DNA of 45,488 nt from Collinsella sp. An268. GTDB taxonomy: Bacteria > Actinomycetota > Coriobacteriia > Coriobacteriales > Coriobacteriaceae. The stretch lies in NCBI RefSeq assembly GCF_002159765.1, contig NZ_NFJH01000014.1, positions 1-45,488 on the forward strand, in the 5' to 3' direction. Shown piece by piece: positions 34,338 to 43,745 of the stretch (positions are counted from its first letter, which is position 1; every line of letters begins with the position of its first letter). Both the position numbers and the translations under genes were made by a program. The notes under the pieces are model-generated. The model had not been told where the DNA came from, ran no database searches, and saw only the letters and a program-made list of their open reading frames with translations.

Positions 34338-35577
34338 ACTGGTACCTGAGGCAGCTCACCGGGTCGAGCTTGGCCGCGCGCCGCGCCGGATAGAATCCGA
34401 ACACCACGCCGATGGCGATGCTCAGCCCCACGGCGATCGCCACCGCCTCCATCGAGACCGTCGGCGTGATCTGCGCGGTATCTCCGCCCATGCCGCCGAG
34501 GGCGCCCATGAGCCCGAACGCGCTCACGGCGATGGCGAGCCCCCACGAGACGAGGTAGCCCATGACCGTGCCGATGATGCCGCCGGTCACGCAGAGCGTC
34601 GCCGACTCCATGAGGAACTGCCGCGTGATATCGCCCCGCGTGGCGCCGAGCGCGCGCCGGACGCCGATCTCGCGGATGCGCTCCGTAACGTTGGTGAGCA
34701 TCATGTTCATGATGCCGATGCCGCCCACGACGAGCGAGATCCCCGCCACGGATCCCATGATGAGCGAGAACGCGTTCATGAAGCCGTTCATCGCATCGAT
34801 CTCGGACTTCATGGAGTAGACGTAGACGTTGTCCTCCACCTGGTCCTCCGGTATATCGAGCAGCTTTCCCACCCGCTCCTGCGTGAGGCTCATCACCTGG
34901 TCGATGTCGGCGCCCTCCCGCACGAAGCCGATGACCTGCGAGAGGTATTCGTAGCCGCCGCCAAAGTCGGCGAGAACGGTGGAGAGCGGCATGTAGACGG
35001 TGATGTAGGTGCTCCCGCCGCCGCCCGTCTGCGGCATGCCCTCGTCGATGCCGACGATCTGATAGTCGCGCCCGCCCAAGCTGACCGACTTGCCCACCAC
35101 GTTCGCATCGGAGCTGCCGAACAGGGCCTGCGCGCCGAGGCGATCGATGATCATCACGCGGGCCGCGGTCGCCTCGTCCTCCGCGGTGAAGAGCCTCCCC
35201 GAGGCGAGCGATACGGCCCCGGTGAGCGTGAGGAACCGCTCCTCCGCACCGGTGATGCCCACGTCCACGGAGCCGTCGGCGCCCGTCGTCTGCGCGTACC
35301 CGTACGCCGAGCCCACGATCTCCTCGTATTCAGGCATGAGGCGCCGCAGGTCGGTGAGGTCGTCTAGGGTCATCTGGTACGAGGGGGAGATGTAGACGGC
35401 GCGCGCCGCATTGAGCCCGAGGCCCGCCACGAGGGAGTTGCGCACGCCGCCAATGAGCGAGGTCATGGCGATGACGGCGGCGATGCCGATGACGATGCCG
35501 AGGATGGTGAGGAGGCTCCTGCCCCGGTTTGCCTCGAGGGCGTGGAGCGCCTCGTGGATGAGGTCGCGGGCACTCAT
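34336..35577 (-). CDS. MacB-like ABC transporter permease (FtsX family)
   Basis: A 413-residue permease. One N-terminal membrane helix (LLTILGIVIGIAAVIAMTSL) follows the typical EALHALEANRGRS start, then a large extracytoplasmic domain (about 45-280), then three C-terminal helices. GGIGIMNMMLTNVTERIREI and GVRRALGATRGDITRQFLME are the hallmark FtsX/MacB segments. MacB-type transporters do not carry substrate through the membrane but drive extracytoplasmic substrates by mechanotransmission. The ATG overlaps the preceding stop (ATGA), third gene of the adaptor-ATPase-permease operon. Substrate unknown: antibiotics, peptides and lipids are known for the family. Confidence 0.9.
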   Translation of the reverse strand: MSARDLIHEALHALEANRGRSLLTILGIVIGIAAVIAMTSLIGGVRNSLVAGLGLNAARAVYISPSYQMTLDDLTDLRRLMPEYEEIVGSAYGYAQTTGADGSVDVGITGAEERFLTLTGAVSLASGRLFTAEDEATAARVMIIDRLGAQALFGSSDANVVGKSVSLGGRDYQIVGIDEGMPQTGGGGSTYITVYMPLSTVLADFGGGYEYLSQVIGFVREGADIDQVMSLTQERVGKLLDIPEDQVEDNVYVYSMKSEIDAMNGFMNAFSLIMGSVAGISLVVGGIGIMNMMLTNVTERIREIGVRRALGATRGDITRQFLMESATLCVTGGIIGTVMGYLVSWGLAIAVSAFGLMGALGGMGGDTAQITPTVSMEAVAIAVGLSIAIGVVFGFYPARRAAKLDPVSCLRYQ

Positions 35578-36299
35578 CGCGGACCTCCTAACAGCACGGC
35601 GGGCGGGTTCGGCACCGCGGCGTTCTCGTGATACAGGCGACCGTCGCGAATCGAGACGGCACGGTCTGCCGCCGCGGCGACGCCTGGGTCGTGCGTGATG
35701 AGCACGATGGTCTTGCCGGCATCTCTCAGCGCGCGGAAGGTGTCGAGCACGAGCGCGCCGGTGCGCGTGTCGAGGTTGCCGGTCGGCTCGTCGGCAAGAA
35801 GGATGGGCGGGTCGTTGACGAGCGCCCGCGCTATGGCCACGCGCTGCATCTGGCCGCCCGAGAGCTCGCTCACCCGGTGGTCGTAATGGTCCACGCCTAA
35901 GCCCGCCGCGCGCAGGGCGGCGACGGCGCGGGGCTCGCGGCGGGCGCGGGGCGCGCCGGTGTACGCGAGCGGCAGCATCACGTTCTCGAGCACGGTGAGG
36001 CGCGGCAGCAGGTTGAAGCTCTGGAAGACGAAGCCGATGGTCTCGGCGCGGACCTCCGAGAGCTCGTCATCGGTGAGGGCGGATACATCGAGCCCGGCGA
36101 GCCGGTAGGTGCCCGCCGTCGGGGTGTCGAGGCAGCCGATGATGTTCATGAGGGTCGACTTGCCCGAGCCCGAGGGGCCCGTGATGGCCACGAACTCGCC
36201 GCGGGAGACCGTGAAGTCGATATGGTGCAGGACGTGCGCGAACCCCGCCTCGGACTCAAAGATCCGGTGGATGCCGTGCATCTCGATCACGGGCCTCAT
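35574..36299 (-). CDS. MacB/LolD-type ABC transporter ATPase
   Basis: A 241-residue ABC ATPase with Walker [10 protein letters not shown], the Q-loop in [21 protein letters not shown], signature [15 protein letters not shown], Walker [13 protein letters not shown] and switch His in LITHDPGVA. The spelling is characteristic of the MacB/LolD/FtsE group serving FtsX-type permeases. Its ATG overlaps the stop of the adaptor gene before it, and its stop overlaps the permease ATG, so all three are translationally coupled. Works as a dimer on the inner face of the membrane. Confidence 0.93.
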   Translation of the reverse strand: MRPVIEMHGIHRIFESEAGFAHVLHHIDFTVSRGEFVAITGPSGSGKSTLMNIIGCLDTPTAGTYRLAGLDVSALTDDELSEVRAETIGFVFQSFNLLPRLTVLENVMLPLAYTGAPRARREPRAVAALRAAGLGVDHYDHRVSELSGGQMQRVAIARALVNDPPILLADEPTGNLDTRTGALVLDTFRALRDAGKTIVLITHDPGVAAAADRAVSIRDGRLYHENAAVPNPPAVLLGGPR

Positions 36300-37708
36300 A
36301 GCGCGGCCCCGTCTGCGGCGGCGCCCCCGCCCGCTGTGCCGGACAGGTCGCCCGCGAAGCCCATGCCCCCCGAGATGACGAGGGTCTCGCCGTCCGTCAG
36401 GGGCGCCGGGGGCAGCACCTCCTGCCCCTCGGGCACCGCGGCGCCCTCGATCGCGCCCACCACGGCGAAGTCGGCGTTGCGCGCATAGACCTCTACGTCG
36501 CGCCGCTCGGTCTCATGCGTCTCGGGGTCGACCTCGACCTGCACGTAGTACGACGTCCCGTCGTCGGTCATGAGCGCCATGGTGGGGACCATCACCACCT
36601 GATCGAGCTTCTCGGTCATAAGCGAGACCTGGGCGGTCATGCCGGGCTTGAGGCGCGGGTCGGGCGCGGGCACGAGGACGTCCACGGCGAAGGTCACCGA
36701 GGAGCCGTCTCCGTAGTACGCCATGTCGGACGAGCCCGATGCGATCGACGCGATGGCGTTGACCGTGCCGTCGAGCGTGAGGTTGTCGAACGCGGGGAAG
36801 GTGAGGCGCGCCTGCTGCCCGATGGCCACCTGCGCGATATCCTCCTCGCTCACCTGGACGGTCACCTTCATCTGCGAGAGGTCGGCGATCTGCATGAGCG
36901 GCCCCGCGCCCGAGGAGCCCGATGACGCCGCGTCGGCGAGATTCGCGCCCACCTGGGCGTTGAGGGTCACCACGCTGCCCCCGATGGGGCTCGTGACGGT
37001 GCGCTCCGCCGCCCGGGCGTTCGCCTGATCGAGCGCCGCCTGCGCCGCCTCCACGGAGCGCTGCGCGGCGTTGACCGCGTCCTGTGCAGCAGCGACGTCT
37101 ACCGGGGAGGTCTCGAGCGCGGCCCCGGTCTCCGGGTCGACGGGCGCGGGGCGCGCGGCCTCCTGCTGCGCCTGTCCGAGGGCGCGGTCCGCCGCGCGCT
37201 TCTCCTCCTGCGCCGCGGAGAGGGCACGCGCGGCATCGGCGACGGCGGCGTCGAGCCCCGGGTTGTCGATAACGAGCAGCACATCCCCGGCGTTGACCTG
37301 CTGGCCGGCTGATACGCGCACCTCGGCGATCGTGCCATCGACCGTGGGCGCGATGACGGTGGACGAGAGCGGCTCGAGCTTGCCGCGGGCGTCCACCTCG
37401 GTGGTGTAGGTGCCCGCGGTGACGAAGTCGACGATGGGCTCGTAGGTCTCCTCGGGCTGGCGGTTAAGGAGCGCTGCGGCGACGGCGCCGATAAGGACGA
37501 TGGCGAGGATGATTCCGAGGGCGATGCCGCGATGGATGAGTTTGCGGCGCCGGCGCTCGGCCCGGCGCGCCTTGAGGGCGGCGTAGGCCTCAGCGTCCTC
37601 GGGGCCGAGGGTGGCGGGGTCGGGGAGCGCGGGCTCCGAGCCCCTGCCTGGGAGCGCGGTGGTGAGGCGTTCGCGCAGGGTACGGGTGTCTTGCGAAGAA
37701 CGGTTCAT
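36296..37708 (-). CDS. MacA/HlyD-type exporter adaptor protein
   Basis: A 470-residue membrane-fusion-type protein. A basic cytoplasmic N-terminus (RRAERRRRKLIHRG) leads into one helix (IALGIILAIVLIGAVAAALL). The lipoyl half PTVDGTIAEVRVSAGQQVNAG and LLVIDNPGLDAAV come next, then an Ala/Gln-rich coiled coil (about 150-250), the second lipoyl half TVTSPIGGSVVTLNAQVGA, and beta-barrel regions. In a Gram-positive cell it has no outer-membrane partner and probably caps or gates the MacB-like permease. First gene of the operon; start ATG 37708 with GAGGAG upstream. Confidence 0.88.
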   Translation of the reverse strand: MNRSSQDTRTLRERLTTALPGRGSEPALPDPATLGPEDAEAYAALKARRAERRRRKLIHRGIALGIILAIVLIGAVAAALLNRQPEETYEPIVDFVTAGTYTTEVDARGKLEPLSSTVIAPTVDGTIAEVRVSAGQQVNAGDVLLVIDNPGLDAAVADAARALSAAQEEKRAADRALGQAQQEAARPAPVDPETGAALETSPVDVAAAQDAVNAAQRSVEAAQAALDQANARAAERTVTSPIGGSVVTLNAQVGANLADAASSGSSGAGPLMQIADLSQMKVTVQVSEEDIAQVAIGQQARLTFPAFDNLTLDGTVNAIASIASGSSDMAYYGDGSSVTFAVDVLVPAPDPRLKPGMTAQVSLMTEKLDQVVMVPTMALMTDDGTSYYVQVEVDPETHETERRDVEVYARNADFAVVGAIEGAAVPEGQEVLPPAPLTDGETLVISGGMGFAGDLSGTAGGGAAADGAAL

Positions 37709-38216
37709 AGGGGCTCCTCTGCGAGCGCGGTTGTGCGTGCCGGTATGAGCATACGATAGGGGTCGGCAGAAGCGGGGAGGAAATACTTAAGGTCTGCGAA
37801 AGGTTGCAGGGAAGGCCCGGACGTCCCAGCGGCCCTGTCTGTGCCATAGCGAGCGGGGGCGCCTTCCCTTATAGGGAGGGGGTTGAAATAAATAACCCCC
37901 TATGGACAAAAAGTGCATCGAAATAATGATCGACCCCCTACACGATCGGCATGTGGATGCCCTATCGTCGTCAATTCACGGTCGCCGGGCGGTCTTGACG
38001 GTCTTTTTTGGCGTGAAACGGGCTTATCGAGCAGTATTGCGGCGTGATTTCAGCATACTTCGGGGGGGGGTTCTTTATTATTTCGATGCGGGTTTTGTCC
38101 ACAGGGGGTTAATTAAAGGACTAAGGAAGACGCATCTGAGCGCAGGGTCGGGTGGGATTGCCCGACTGACGTTGCGGCGGGCGGCGCGACCGTGTCGGCC
38201 GCGCCGCCCGGGAGCG
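37709..38216. other. Intergenic stretch with an inverted repeat, no gene seen
   Basis: About 500 bp between the two minus-strand ABC operons. The part next to 37708 should carry the adaptor operon promoter; no clear hexamers can be chosen. AGGGGGTT (37877-37884) and AACCCCCT (37894-37901) form an 8-bp inverted repeat around an AT-rich loop. A G-run (38060-38069) and TTAATTAA (about 38110) are the only other marks. The rest, to the hairpin at 38178, shows no coding signal on either strand. Confidence 0.45.
38178..38210 (-). terminator. GC-rich hairpin after the large permease gene
   Basis: CGGGCGGCGCG (38178-38188) pairs with CGCGCCGCCCG (38200-38210); inner CC/GG pairs extend it after one mismatch. 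It lies seven bases beyond the stop of the minus-strand gene. No T-run follows. Confidence 0.65.
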
Positions 38217-41099
38217 CTAGATGGCGTCGGTGCGCAGCGCCTCGACGACGCTCGAGCTCCGGCTCTTGGTGAGGGCGTATACGCAGCTCACCAAGATGAT
38301 GCCCGCCACCAGGGCAAACGAGAGCGCTACCTGCGCCCACGGCAGCCGGAAGGTATAGGTGGAGTACGAGAGCATCATGGATTGGTAGAGGCCGAAGGAG
38401 GCGAGAAGCGCCACGACGAAGCCGATGGCGAAGCCGCGCAGGGCGTAGCTCGCGCACTCGTAGGCGATCATCCGGCGGAAGGCCCGGTTGCCCATGCCGA
38501 TGGACTTGAGCATGGCGAACTCCCGACGGCGCAGCATGAGGGCGTTCGCGAGCGTGTTGAAGACGTTCGTGACAGCGATGAGTCCGGTGATGACGGCGAA
38601 GCAGTAGATGAACGTGTTGACCGTCGTGGCCATGAGGCGGGCTTGCAGCTTGCCTTGGGCGACGTTGGTGTAGGTGATGTCGAGCTCGGGGAAGTCGCGC
38701 GCGATGGCGGTGAGGTCCTCCTCTGCATCGGCGGCGCGCTCGGCATCGCCCCCGGCGTCGAACGTCATGGTCGCGCGCAGATAGCCGCAGGTGTCGGAGA
38801 GGGCGATCGCGGATGCGGGCAGGACGAGCTTGATGGTGCCGGACGCCGTCGTGCAGGCTGGGGCATGGTCGGCGAGGGCACCGACCTCGATGGTGTCGAC
38901 GCGTGCGACGGCGTCTGCGAGCGGGAGCAGGTGCTCGGTCCCGTTATCATCGAAATACTGGGCGCACGGGGTGCCGTCCGGGCCGTCCACGATACCGGAG
39001 ACGAAGCGGCCGTCGAGGTCGGCGTACTCGAGGAACTCAACGGAGCCGGTGGTCGCGAGCGGTCGGTAATTACCGTACGTCTCGCCGTCGTGCACGTCGT
39101 AGGAGTTGACGGCGATGGCGCGCGGATGCGCCGGATCGCAGAACGTGTCCTGCGAAAAGCCGAGCTCGTCCACGTAGGCCCGCCAGCTCGCATCGTCGAT
39201 GAACTCGACGTAGGCGCTCCCGTACCAGCGTCCGTCTGCGAGGGCGGGCGCGCTGCCCTCGAGGCGGGTTACGTCATCGGTGAGCATCGACGCGGGGAAG
39301 AGCGCGTCCGCCACATAGCTCGTGGTGTAGCCGCCCGCCTGCGCGCCGTCCAGCGTCTGCGCCTCGGTGTAGAAGCGCTCGAGCGCCTGCTGCATGGCGG
39401 GCCCGTCCACCTTGCCGTTGGCGAGCGCAAGGGTCTGGTCGGCCTCGGCGCCGGTGGCGTCGATGTAGAGGATGAGGTCCTGGCCCTCCATCGTGTCGAT
39501 GGCGGTGCCGCTCGCATAGCTCATGACGTCGGCGATGGATCCCGAGGTGATGAGAAGGGCGACCGAGACGGCGAGCGCGGCGACGGTCACGCGGCCCTTG
39601 GAGGAGCTCCGGGTGAGGTTCTTGTGGGCGATGAGGCCGGGGATGCCGAAGAGCCGGCCCGCGATGCCGAGCGGACGGGCGAGAGCGCTCTCGCCGCCGC
39701 GGGCGCCCCGACGCTCGGCGCGGCGCTGGGCACGCTGGGCGGCACGGCTCGGCCGCACGTCTTGCGTCTGGCGAATCGCGTCGACGGCGGAGACGCGGCT
39801 CGCGCGCCGCGCGGGGAGCCACGCGCTCAAAAGCAGTGTGACGAGGCCGAGCGCCGCGGCGATGGCGAGCGCGCCGGGGCTCACGACCACGGCTGCGGCG
39901 GAGCCCCCGGTGACGGCGATTATCCCCTCGCCGAGCAGGCCGAAGACGGTGAAGCAGCCGATGAGCCCGAGGGCAAGGCCGACCGGGACGCCGACGGCCC
40001 CGATAAGGAGTGCCTCGGTGAGCACTGTGCGGCGGAGCTGCCGGCGGCTCGCGCCGAGGGAGGAGAGGAGGCCGAACTGGCGCGTGCGCTCCGCGACGGA
40101 GATGGCGAAGCTGTTGTAGACGAGCGATACGCCCGCCACGACGACGATGGCGGCGAGGATCGCGGCGATCTGGTAGAGGGTGTTCCAGATGGCGGTGTCC
40201 GGCGTGACGCCCATCCAACGCAGCAGCGAGCTGTGCTCGGTGGCGAGCGTCTCGCTTTTACCGGCGTGCGAGAGGTCCTCGGCAACGCCGATTGCCCGAG
40301 CGGGGTCATCGGTGCGGATGAGAAGCGAGGCCCAGGTGGCATCGCTCTCATCGGTCGTGACGCGCTCGAGCGCGTCCTCGTCGTACACGTAGGCGCTGTT
40401 GCCCTGCATAGCCATGATGCTCGAATACCCTATGGAGCGGTAGAACCCGACGACCTGCGCCGTGAGCGTGCCGAGGTCGGCGGCAAAGCCGTCGCGCTGG
40501 GTGTCCGCGTCGAGGTAGGTGCCGTTATACGAGGTGGCCGTAAAGGTGGAGCCGTCATCGAGGTTCGTGACGGTGCGCGTGCCGAGGGCGAGCTCGACCG
40601 TGCTACCGAGTGCGATGGCCCCGCCGTCAGCCGTCGCTATGCCGCAGGGTGCGAGGGAGACGTTCTGCAGGTAGTGGGGGAGCACGATCTCGCCGGGAGC
40701 CTGAGGGGCCCTGCCGGCGACGAGCTCGGGCGCGGCTACGAGCGGTTCGGCGGAGTCGTCCGTCGCGGGCCACGATTTCGCGTAGAGATAGGAGCCAAAG
40801 AGGTCGCTGTTATCCTCCCCGAGGGAGACGGCGCCGAGCTCGGCCACGGCCGTCCAGTCGACGATCTCGGGGTCGTTCTCCGCCGCGGCCACGCCCTCGC
40901 CGGTCACATCGATGGCCTCGGCGTACCACCAGCCCTCGTCCGCCGCCGTGCGCTCGATGAGCAGGCGGGAGAGCGATACGACGCTCGTGAGCACGGCGGT
41001 GATGAGCGCGACGGAGAGCGCGACACCGATGATGGAGACAACGGTGCGGGTGCGGTTCTTGACGAGCGACTTGATGGTGAAGCGGGTGAAGATGCTCAT
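38217..41099 (-). CDS. Large ABC transporter permease with two FtsX domains
   Basis: A 960-residue permease. One helix ([20 protein letters not shown]) precedes an extracytoplasmic domain (about 50-300). The first FtsX domain is at about 305-445 ([34 protein letters not shown]). A linker with a further helix after [13 protein letters not shown] and a second extracytoplasmic domain (about 540-830) lead to the C-terminal FtsX domain ([33 protein letters not shown]). The start at 41099 is chosen for GGGAGG nine bases upstream; an earlier in-frame ATG overlaps the ATPase gene. Such 10-helix permeases pair with MacB-like ATPases and often a two-component system, in envelope-stress or peptide resistance. 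Confidence 0.9.
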   Translation of the reverse strand: MSIFTRFTIKSLVKNRTRTVVSIIGVALSVALITAVLTSVVSLSRLLIERTAADEGWWYAEAIDVTGEGVAAAENDPEIVDWTAVAELGAVSLGEDNSDLFGSYLYAKSWPATDDSAEPLVAAPELVAGRAPQAPGEIVLPHYLQNVSLAPCGIATADGGAIALGSTVELALGTRTVTNLDDGSTFTATSYNGTYLDADTQRDGFAADLGTLTAQVVGFYRSIGYSSIMAMQGNSAYVYDEDALERVTTDESDATWASLLIRTDDPARAIGVAEDLSHAGKSETLATEHSSLLRWMGVTPDTAIWNTLYQIAAILAAIVVVAGVSLVYNSFAISVAERTRQFGLLSSLGASRRQLRRTVLTEALLIGAVGVPVGLALGLIGCFTVFGLLGEGIIAVTGGSAAAVVVSPGALAIAAALGLVTLLLSAWLPARRASRVSAVDAIRQTQDVRPSRAAQRAQRRAERRGARGGESALARPLGIAGRLFGIPGLIAHKNLTRSSSKGRVTVAALAVSVALLITSGSIADVMSYASGTAIDTMEGQDLILYIDATGAEADQTLALANGKVDGPAMQQALERFYTEAQTLDGAQAGGYTTSYVADALFPASMLTDDVTRLEGSAPALADGRWYGSAYVEFIDDASWRAYVDELGFSQDTFCDPAHPRAIAVNSYDVHDGETYGNYRPLATTGSVEFLEYADLDGRFVSGIVDGPDGTPCAQYFDDNGTEHLLPLADAVARVDTIEVGALADHAPACTTASGTIKLVLPASAIALSDTCGYLRATMTFDAGGDAERAADAEEDLTAIARDFPELDITYTNVAQGKLQARLMATTVNTFIYCFAVITGLIAVTNVFNTLANALMLRRREFAMLKSIGMGNRAFRRMIAYECASYALRGFAIGFVVALLASFGLYQSMMLSYSTYTFRLPWAQVALSFALVAGIILVSCVYALTKSRSSSVVEALRTDAI

Positions 41100-41100
41100 C

Positions 41101-41790
41101 TCAGCGCACCTCCCGACGGCGCTCGTCGCGGACGAGCCGGCCATCCTCAATGGCGATGACGCGGTCGGCCATGAGCGCGATGTCCTCGTCGTGCGTGATG
41201 ACGATGAGTGTCTGCTTGAGCTGGCGGTTGGAGGCGCGCAGGAGCTTCATGATCTCGGTCGAGTTTTTGGAGTCGAGGTTGCCGGTGGGCTCGTCGGCGA
41301 GCACGACCGCGGGCGCGTTCATGAGGGCGCGGCCGATGGCGACGCGCTGCTGCTGGCCGCCGGAGAGCTGGTTGGGGAGGGCGTGCTCGCGCCCCGTGAG
41401 CTTGAGGGCGCCGAGCAGCATCTTGAGGCGGGCGGCGTTGACCTCGCGGCCGTCCATGAGGACCGGAAGCGTGATGTTCTCGACCACGTCGAGCACGGGG
41501 ATGAGGTTGTAGAACTGGTAGACGAGGCCCACCTCGCGGCGGCGGAAGACGGCGAGTTCCTCGTCGGTGCGGGCGAAGATATCCTGGCCCTGCAGGCGGA
41601 CGGTGCCCGAGGTGGGGCGGTCGACGCCGCCCATGAGGTGCAGAAGCGTCGACTTGCCCGAGCCCGAGCTGCCGATGATGGCGATGAACTCGCCGGCCTC
41701 AACGGTAAACGAGACGTCGTCGAGCGCGGTCACGGCGGTATCGCCGGTGCCGTACGTACGGGTGAGGTGCTCCACGGAGAGGATGTTCAT
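41101..41790 (-). CDS. ABC transporter ATPase partner of the two-FtsX permease
   Basis: A 229-residue ABC ATPase of the MacB/BceA group: Walker [11 protein letters not shown]-loop in [18 protein letters not shown], signature [15 protein letters not shown], Walker [13 protein letters not shown], and switch His in [10 protein letters not shown]. The start at 41790 ([14 protein letters not shown]) is preferred over ATG 41802, four codons earlier, because GGGA lies upstream and the family begins there. It is one base from the permease start region, so the two are co-transcribed. It is 111 bp downstream of the sensor kinase gene. Confidence 0.93.
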   Translation of the reverse strand: MNILSVEHLTRTYGTGDTAVTALDDVSFTVEAGEFIAIIGSSGSGKSTLLHLMGGVDRPTSGTVRLQGQDIFARTDEELAVFRRREVGLVYQFYNLIPVLDVVENITLPVLMDGREVNAARLKMLLGALKLTGREHALPNQLSGGQQQRVAIGRALMNAPAVVLADEPTGNLDSKNSTEIMKLLRASNRQLKQTLIVITHDEDIALMADRVIAIEDGRLVRDERRREVR

Positions 41791-41810
41791 GGTACGTCCC
41801 ATCGATCGTG

Positions 41811-41883
41811 GGTGAATAGGTCACCTACGATACTGGACTCGGCCGCTTGCTGCCACGTGACCGGCGTGTGACAGATCAGTCAC
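41811..41883. promoter_or_regulatory. Cluster of GTGA(C) half-sites before the ABC genes
   Basis: In the gap between kinase and ATPase genes lie two inverted repeats, GGTGA-N5-TCACC (41811-41825) and GTGAC-N6-GTCAC (41868-41883), with a further GTGAC at 41857-41861 in direct array with the second. This is a plausible binding region for the adjacent OmpR-type regulator. A short hairpin, CACCT/AGGTG, at 41881-41895 follows the kinase stop. Confidence 0.4.
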
Positions 41884-41901
41884 CTTGTCGAGGTGTCGGG
41901 G

Positions 41902-42999
41902 CTACACGGCGACGTCTTTGAAGAAGGTGAAGGTGAAGAGCGCTCCCGTTACGGCGCCGGAGGCATCCCGCGCGTTCTCGGCCGTCAGGGTGCCGCCCTG
42001 CGCCGTCACGAGCGCCCGGGCGAGCGAGAGGCCGATGCCGACGCCCGCCGGTATGACGAGGGCGGCACCGTCTGGCGCGGGGCTGCCGCCGGATCGCTTC
42101 TCCCCACGGTCCGCTGATGCGGCGCTGCCCCGGTAGAACCGCTCGAAGATATGGGGAAGGTCCGCCTCGGCGATGCCAGGCCCCGTATCCGTTACGCGGA
42201 TACGGCAGGCGATGAGGTCCTCGCGGGCGCTCACCGTCACGCGCCCGCCCGCGGGGGTGTGCTCGAGGCAGTTCTTGAGGACGTTGCCGAGGGCCTCGGT
42301 CGTCCACGCCGCGTCGCCCGCAAAGCTCGCTCCGTCCTCGATGTCTTGCACGAGCTCCACATCGGCGAGGTCGAAGGCGATGGCGAGAGGCGCGGCGGCG
42401 CGTTCGGTGAGCGAGGCGACCGCCACGGGCTCGCGGGCGAAGGCAAGGGCGCCCGCGTCGAGCTGCGCCAGGCGAAGCAGGGTGGAGACCAGGTCCTCGA
42501 CCCGCATCTCGAGCGCCTCGATCTGACGGAGCCTCTCGACGGTCTGGGGGCGGGCGCCGTCGGCGGAGAGGTCCTTGCGCACCAGCTCGGTGGTGAGCGA
42601 GAGCGCAGTAAGCGGAGTTTTGAGCTGGTGCGAGATGTCGGCGAGCGCGTCAGCGAGGCGGGTGCGCTCGGCGGCGAGGTCATCTGCGGTGAGGGTGAGG
42701 CGGAGGACCATCTTGTCGAGCTCGCTCGCGAGCACGGCGATCTCGCCCTCGTCCATACGGTCGAACGAGAGCTCGCGCTCGCCGTGGAGCACGGCGTCGA
42801 GGTTTCCCGCCATCGTGCGGAGTGCCCGGTAGCGCCGATAGGTGAGAATGAGAAAGGGAGCCGCCGCCGCCATAGCGGCCCCGATGCCGAGGGCCGCCCC
42901 GCGGAGGCCGGCGAGGGCGTTTCCTGCCAGGGCGGCGCCGATGGCGAGGGCGAGCCAGAGGGCGAGCGTGCGCGCGAGCTCGCGGTTGCGGGCGATCAC
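41902..42999 (-). CDS. Sensor histidine kinase, intramembrane-sensing type
   Basis: A 365-residue kinase. Two hydrophobic helices (about 11-31 and 34-53) are joined by only a few residues, so there is almost no outside domain, as in BceS/GraS-type kinases that take their signal from an ABC transporter. Then come a HAMP-like stretch, the H-box ADISHQLKTPLTALS with His124, the N-box NVLKNCLEHTPAGGR, and ATP-binding DTGPGIAEADLPHIFERFYRG and GVGIGLSLARALV. GTG start at 42999, six bases after the stop of the regulator gene. Next to a matching ABC pair downstream. Confidence 0.92.
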   Translation of the reverse strand: MIARNRELARTLALWLALAIGAALAGNALAGLRGAALGIGAAMAAAAPFLILTYRRYRALRTMAGNLDAVLHGERELSFDRMDEGEIAVLASELDKMVLRLTLTADDLAAERTRLADALADISHQLKTPLTALSLTTELVRKDLSADGARPQTVERLRQIEALEMRVEDLVSTLLRLAQLDAGALAFAREPVAVASLTERAAAPLAIAFDLADVELVQDIEDGASFAGDAAWTTEALGNVLKNCLEHTPAGGRVTVSAREDLIACRIRVTDTGPGIAEADLPHIFERFYRGSAASADRGEKRSGGSPAPDGAALVIPAGVGIGLSLARALVTAQGGTLTAENARDASGAVTGALFTFTFFKDVAV

Positions 43000-43005
43000 C
43001 GGGGC

Positions 43006-43713
43006 CTACCCTAGGGCTTTGTAGCCGAGGCCGCGCACCGTGGTGATGAGGGCGGGGTGCGCGGGGTCGTCTTCGATCTTGTCGCGCAGGCGCTTGATGT
43101 AGACCGTGAGGGTGTTCTCCTCGATGTAGGTCCCCGCATCGTCCCACAGCGCGTCGCGGATCTGCTCGCGGGTGATGAGCTTGCCCGCGTGTGTCGCGAA
43201 GAGCAGGAGCAGCCGGTACTCCAGCGCGGAGAGGACGATCTCGGCGCCGGCGCGGGTGACCTGCGCGCGGTCGGGGTCGATGGTGAGCTCACCCAGGCTG
43301 AGAAGCCGGCGAGCCGGCGGCTGCGCGCGCCGCAGCGTCGCGGCGATGCGCGCGAGGAGCTCCCGCGGGCGGAATGGCTTGGCGATGTAGTCGTCCGCCC
43401 CGAGCTCGAGGCCGGTGACGGTGGTGAACTCGTCGCTCGATGCCGTGAGGAAGATGACAGGAAGCGCCGGAGCGGCATGCTTGAGGGCGCCGCATACGGC
43501 GAGGCCGTTGCCCTGCGCAAGCGTGACGTCGAGCAGTACGAGGTCGTAGGGGGCGCGCCCGGTCGCGACGCCGGAAGCCCCGGGAAGGGCGCGGGCGAGG
43601 GCTTCGTCCTGGGCGGAGGCGATGTCGACGGCATAGCCCTCGGCACGGAGGAGCTCGGTGAGGGCGGAGACGATCGCCGGATCGTCCTCCACAAGCAGGA
43701 TGCGCGCTGACAT
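43006..43713 (-). CDS. OmpR/PhoB-family response regulator
   Basis: A 235-residue regulator. The receiver domain has the acidic pair in LVEDDPAIVSAL, the phosphorylated Asp62 in YDLVLLDVTLAQGNGL, Thr in FLTASSDE and Lys in YIAKPFRPREL. The winged-helix DNA-binding domain ends NTLTVYIKRLRDKIEDDPAH and ITTVRGLGYKALG. The start ATG at 43713 has AAGGA eight bases upstream; a longer in-frame start at 43746 overlaps the stop of the transpeptidase gene (TGATG). It should be phosphorylated by the kinase that follows. Confidence 0.95.
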   Translation of the reverse strand: MSARILLVEDDPAIVSALTELLRAEGYAVDIASAQDEALARALPGASGVATGRAPYDLVLLDVTLAQGNGLAVCGALKHAAPALPVIFLTASSDEFTTVTGLELGADDYIAKPFRPRELLARIAATLRRAQPPARRLLSLGELTIDPDRAQVTRAGAEIVLSALEYRLLLLFATHAGKLITREQIRDALWDDAGTYIEENTLTVYIKRLRDKIEDDPAHPALITTVRGLGYKALG

Positions 43714-43745
43714 ACGGTGGTCCTTCGGGCCTCGGGCCGCGGCCA

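Noticed and set aside
37902-41159. A 1085-codon open frame on the plus strand
   Set aside because: It lies antisense to the 960-residue permease gene, whose FtsX domains are clear. The frame is open only because of the GC-rich codon bias and has low-complexity Gly/Arg/Glu/Asp composition.
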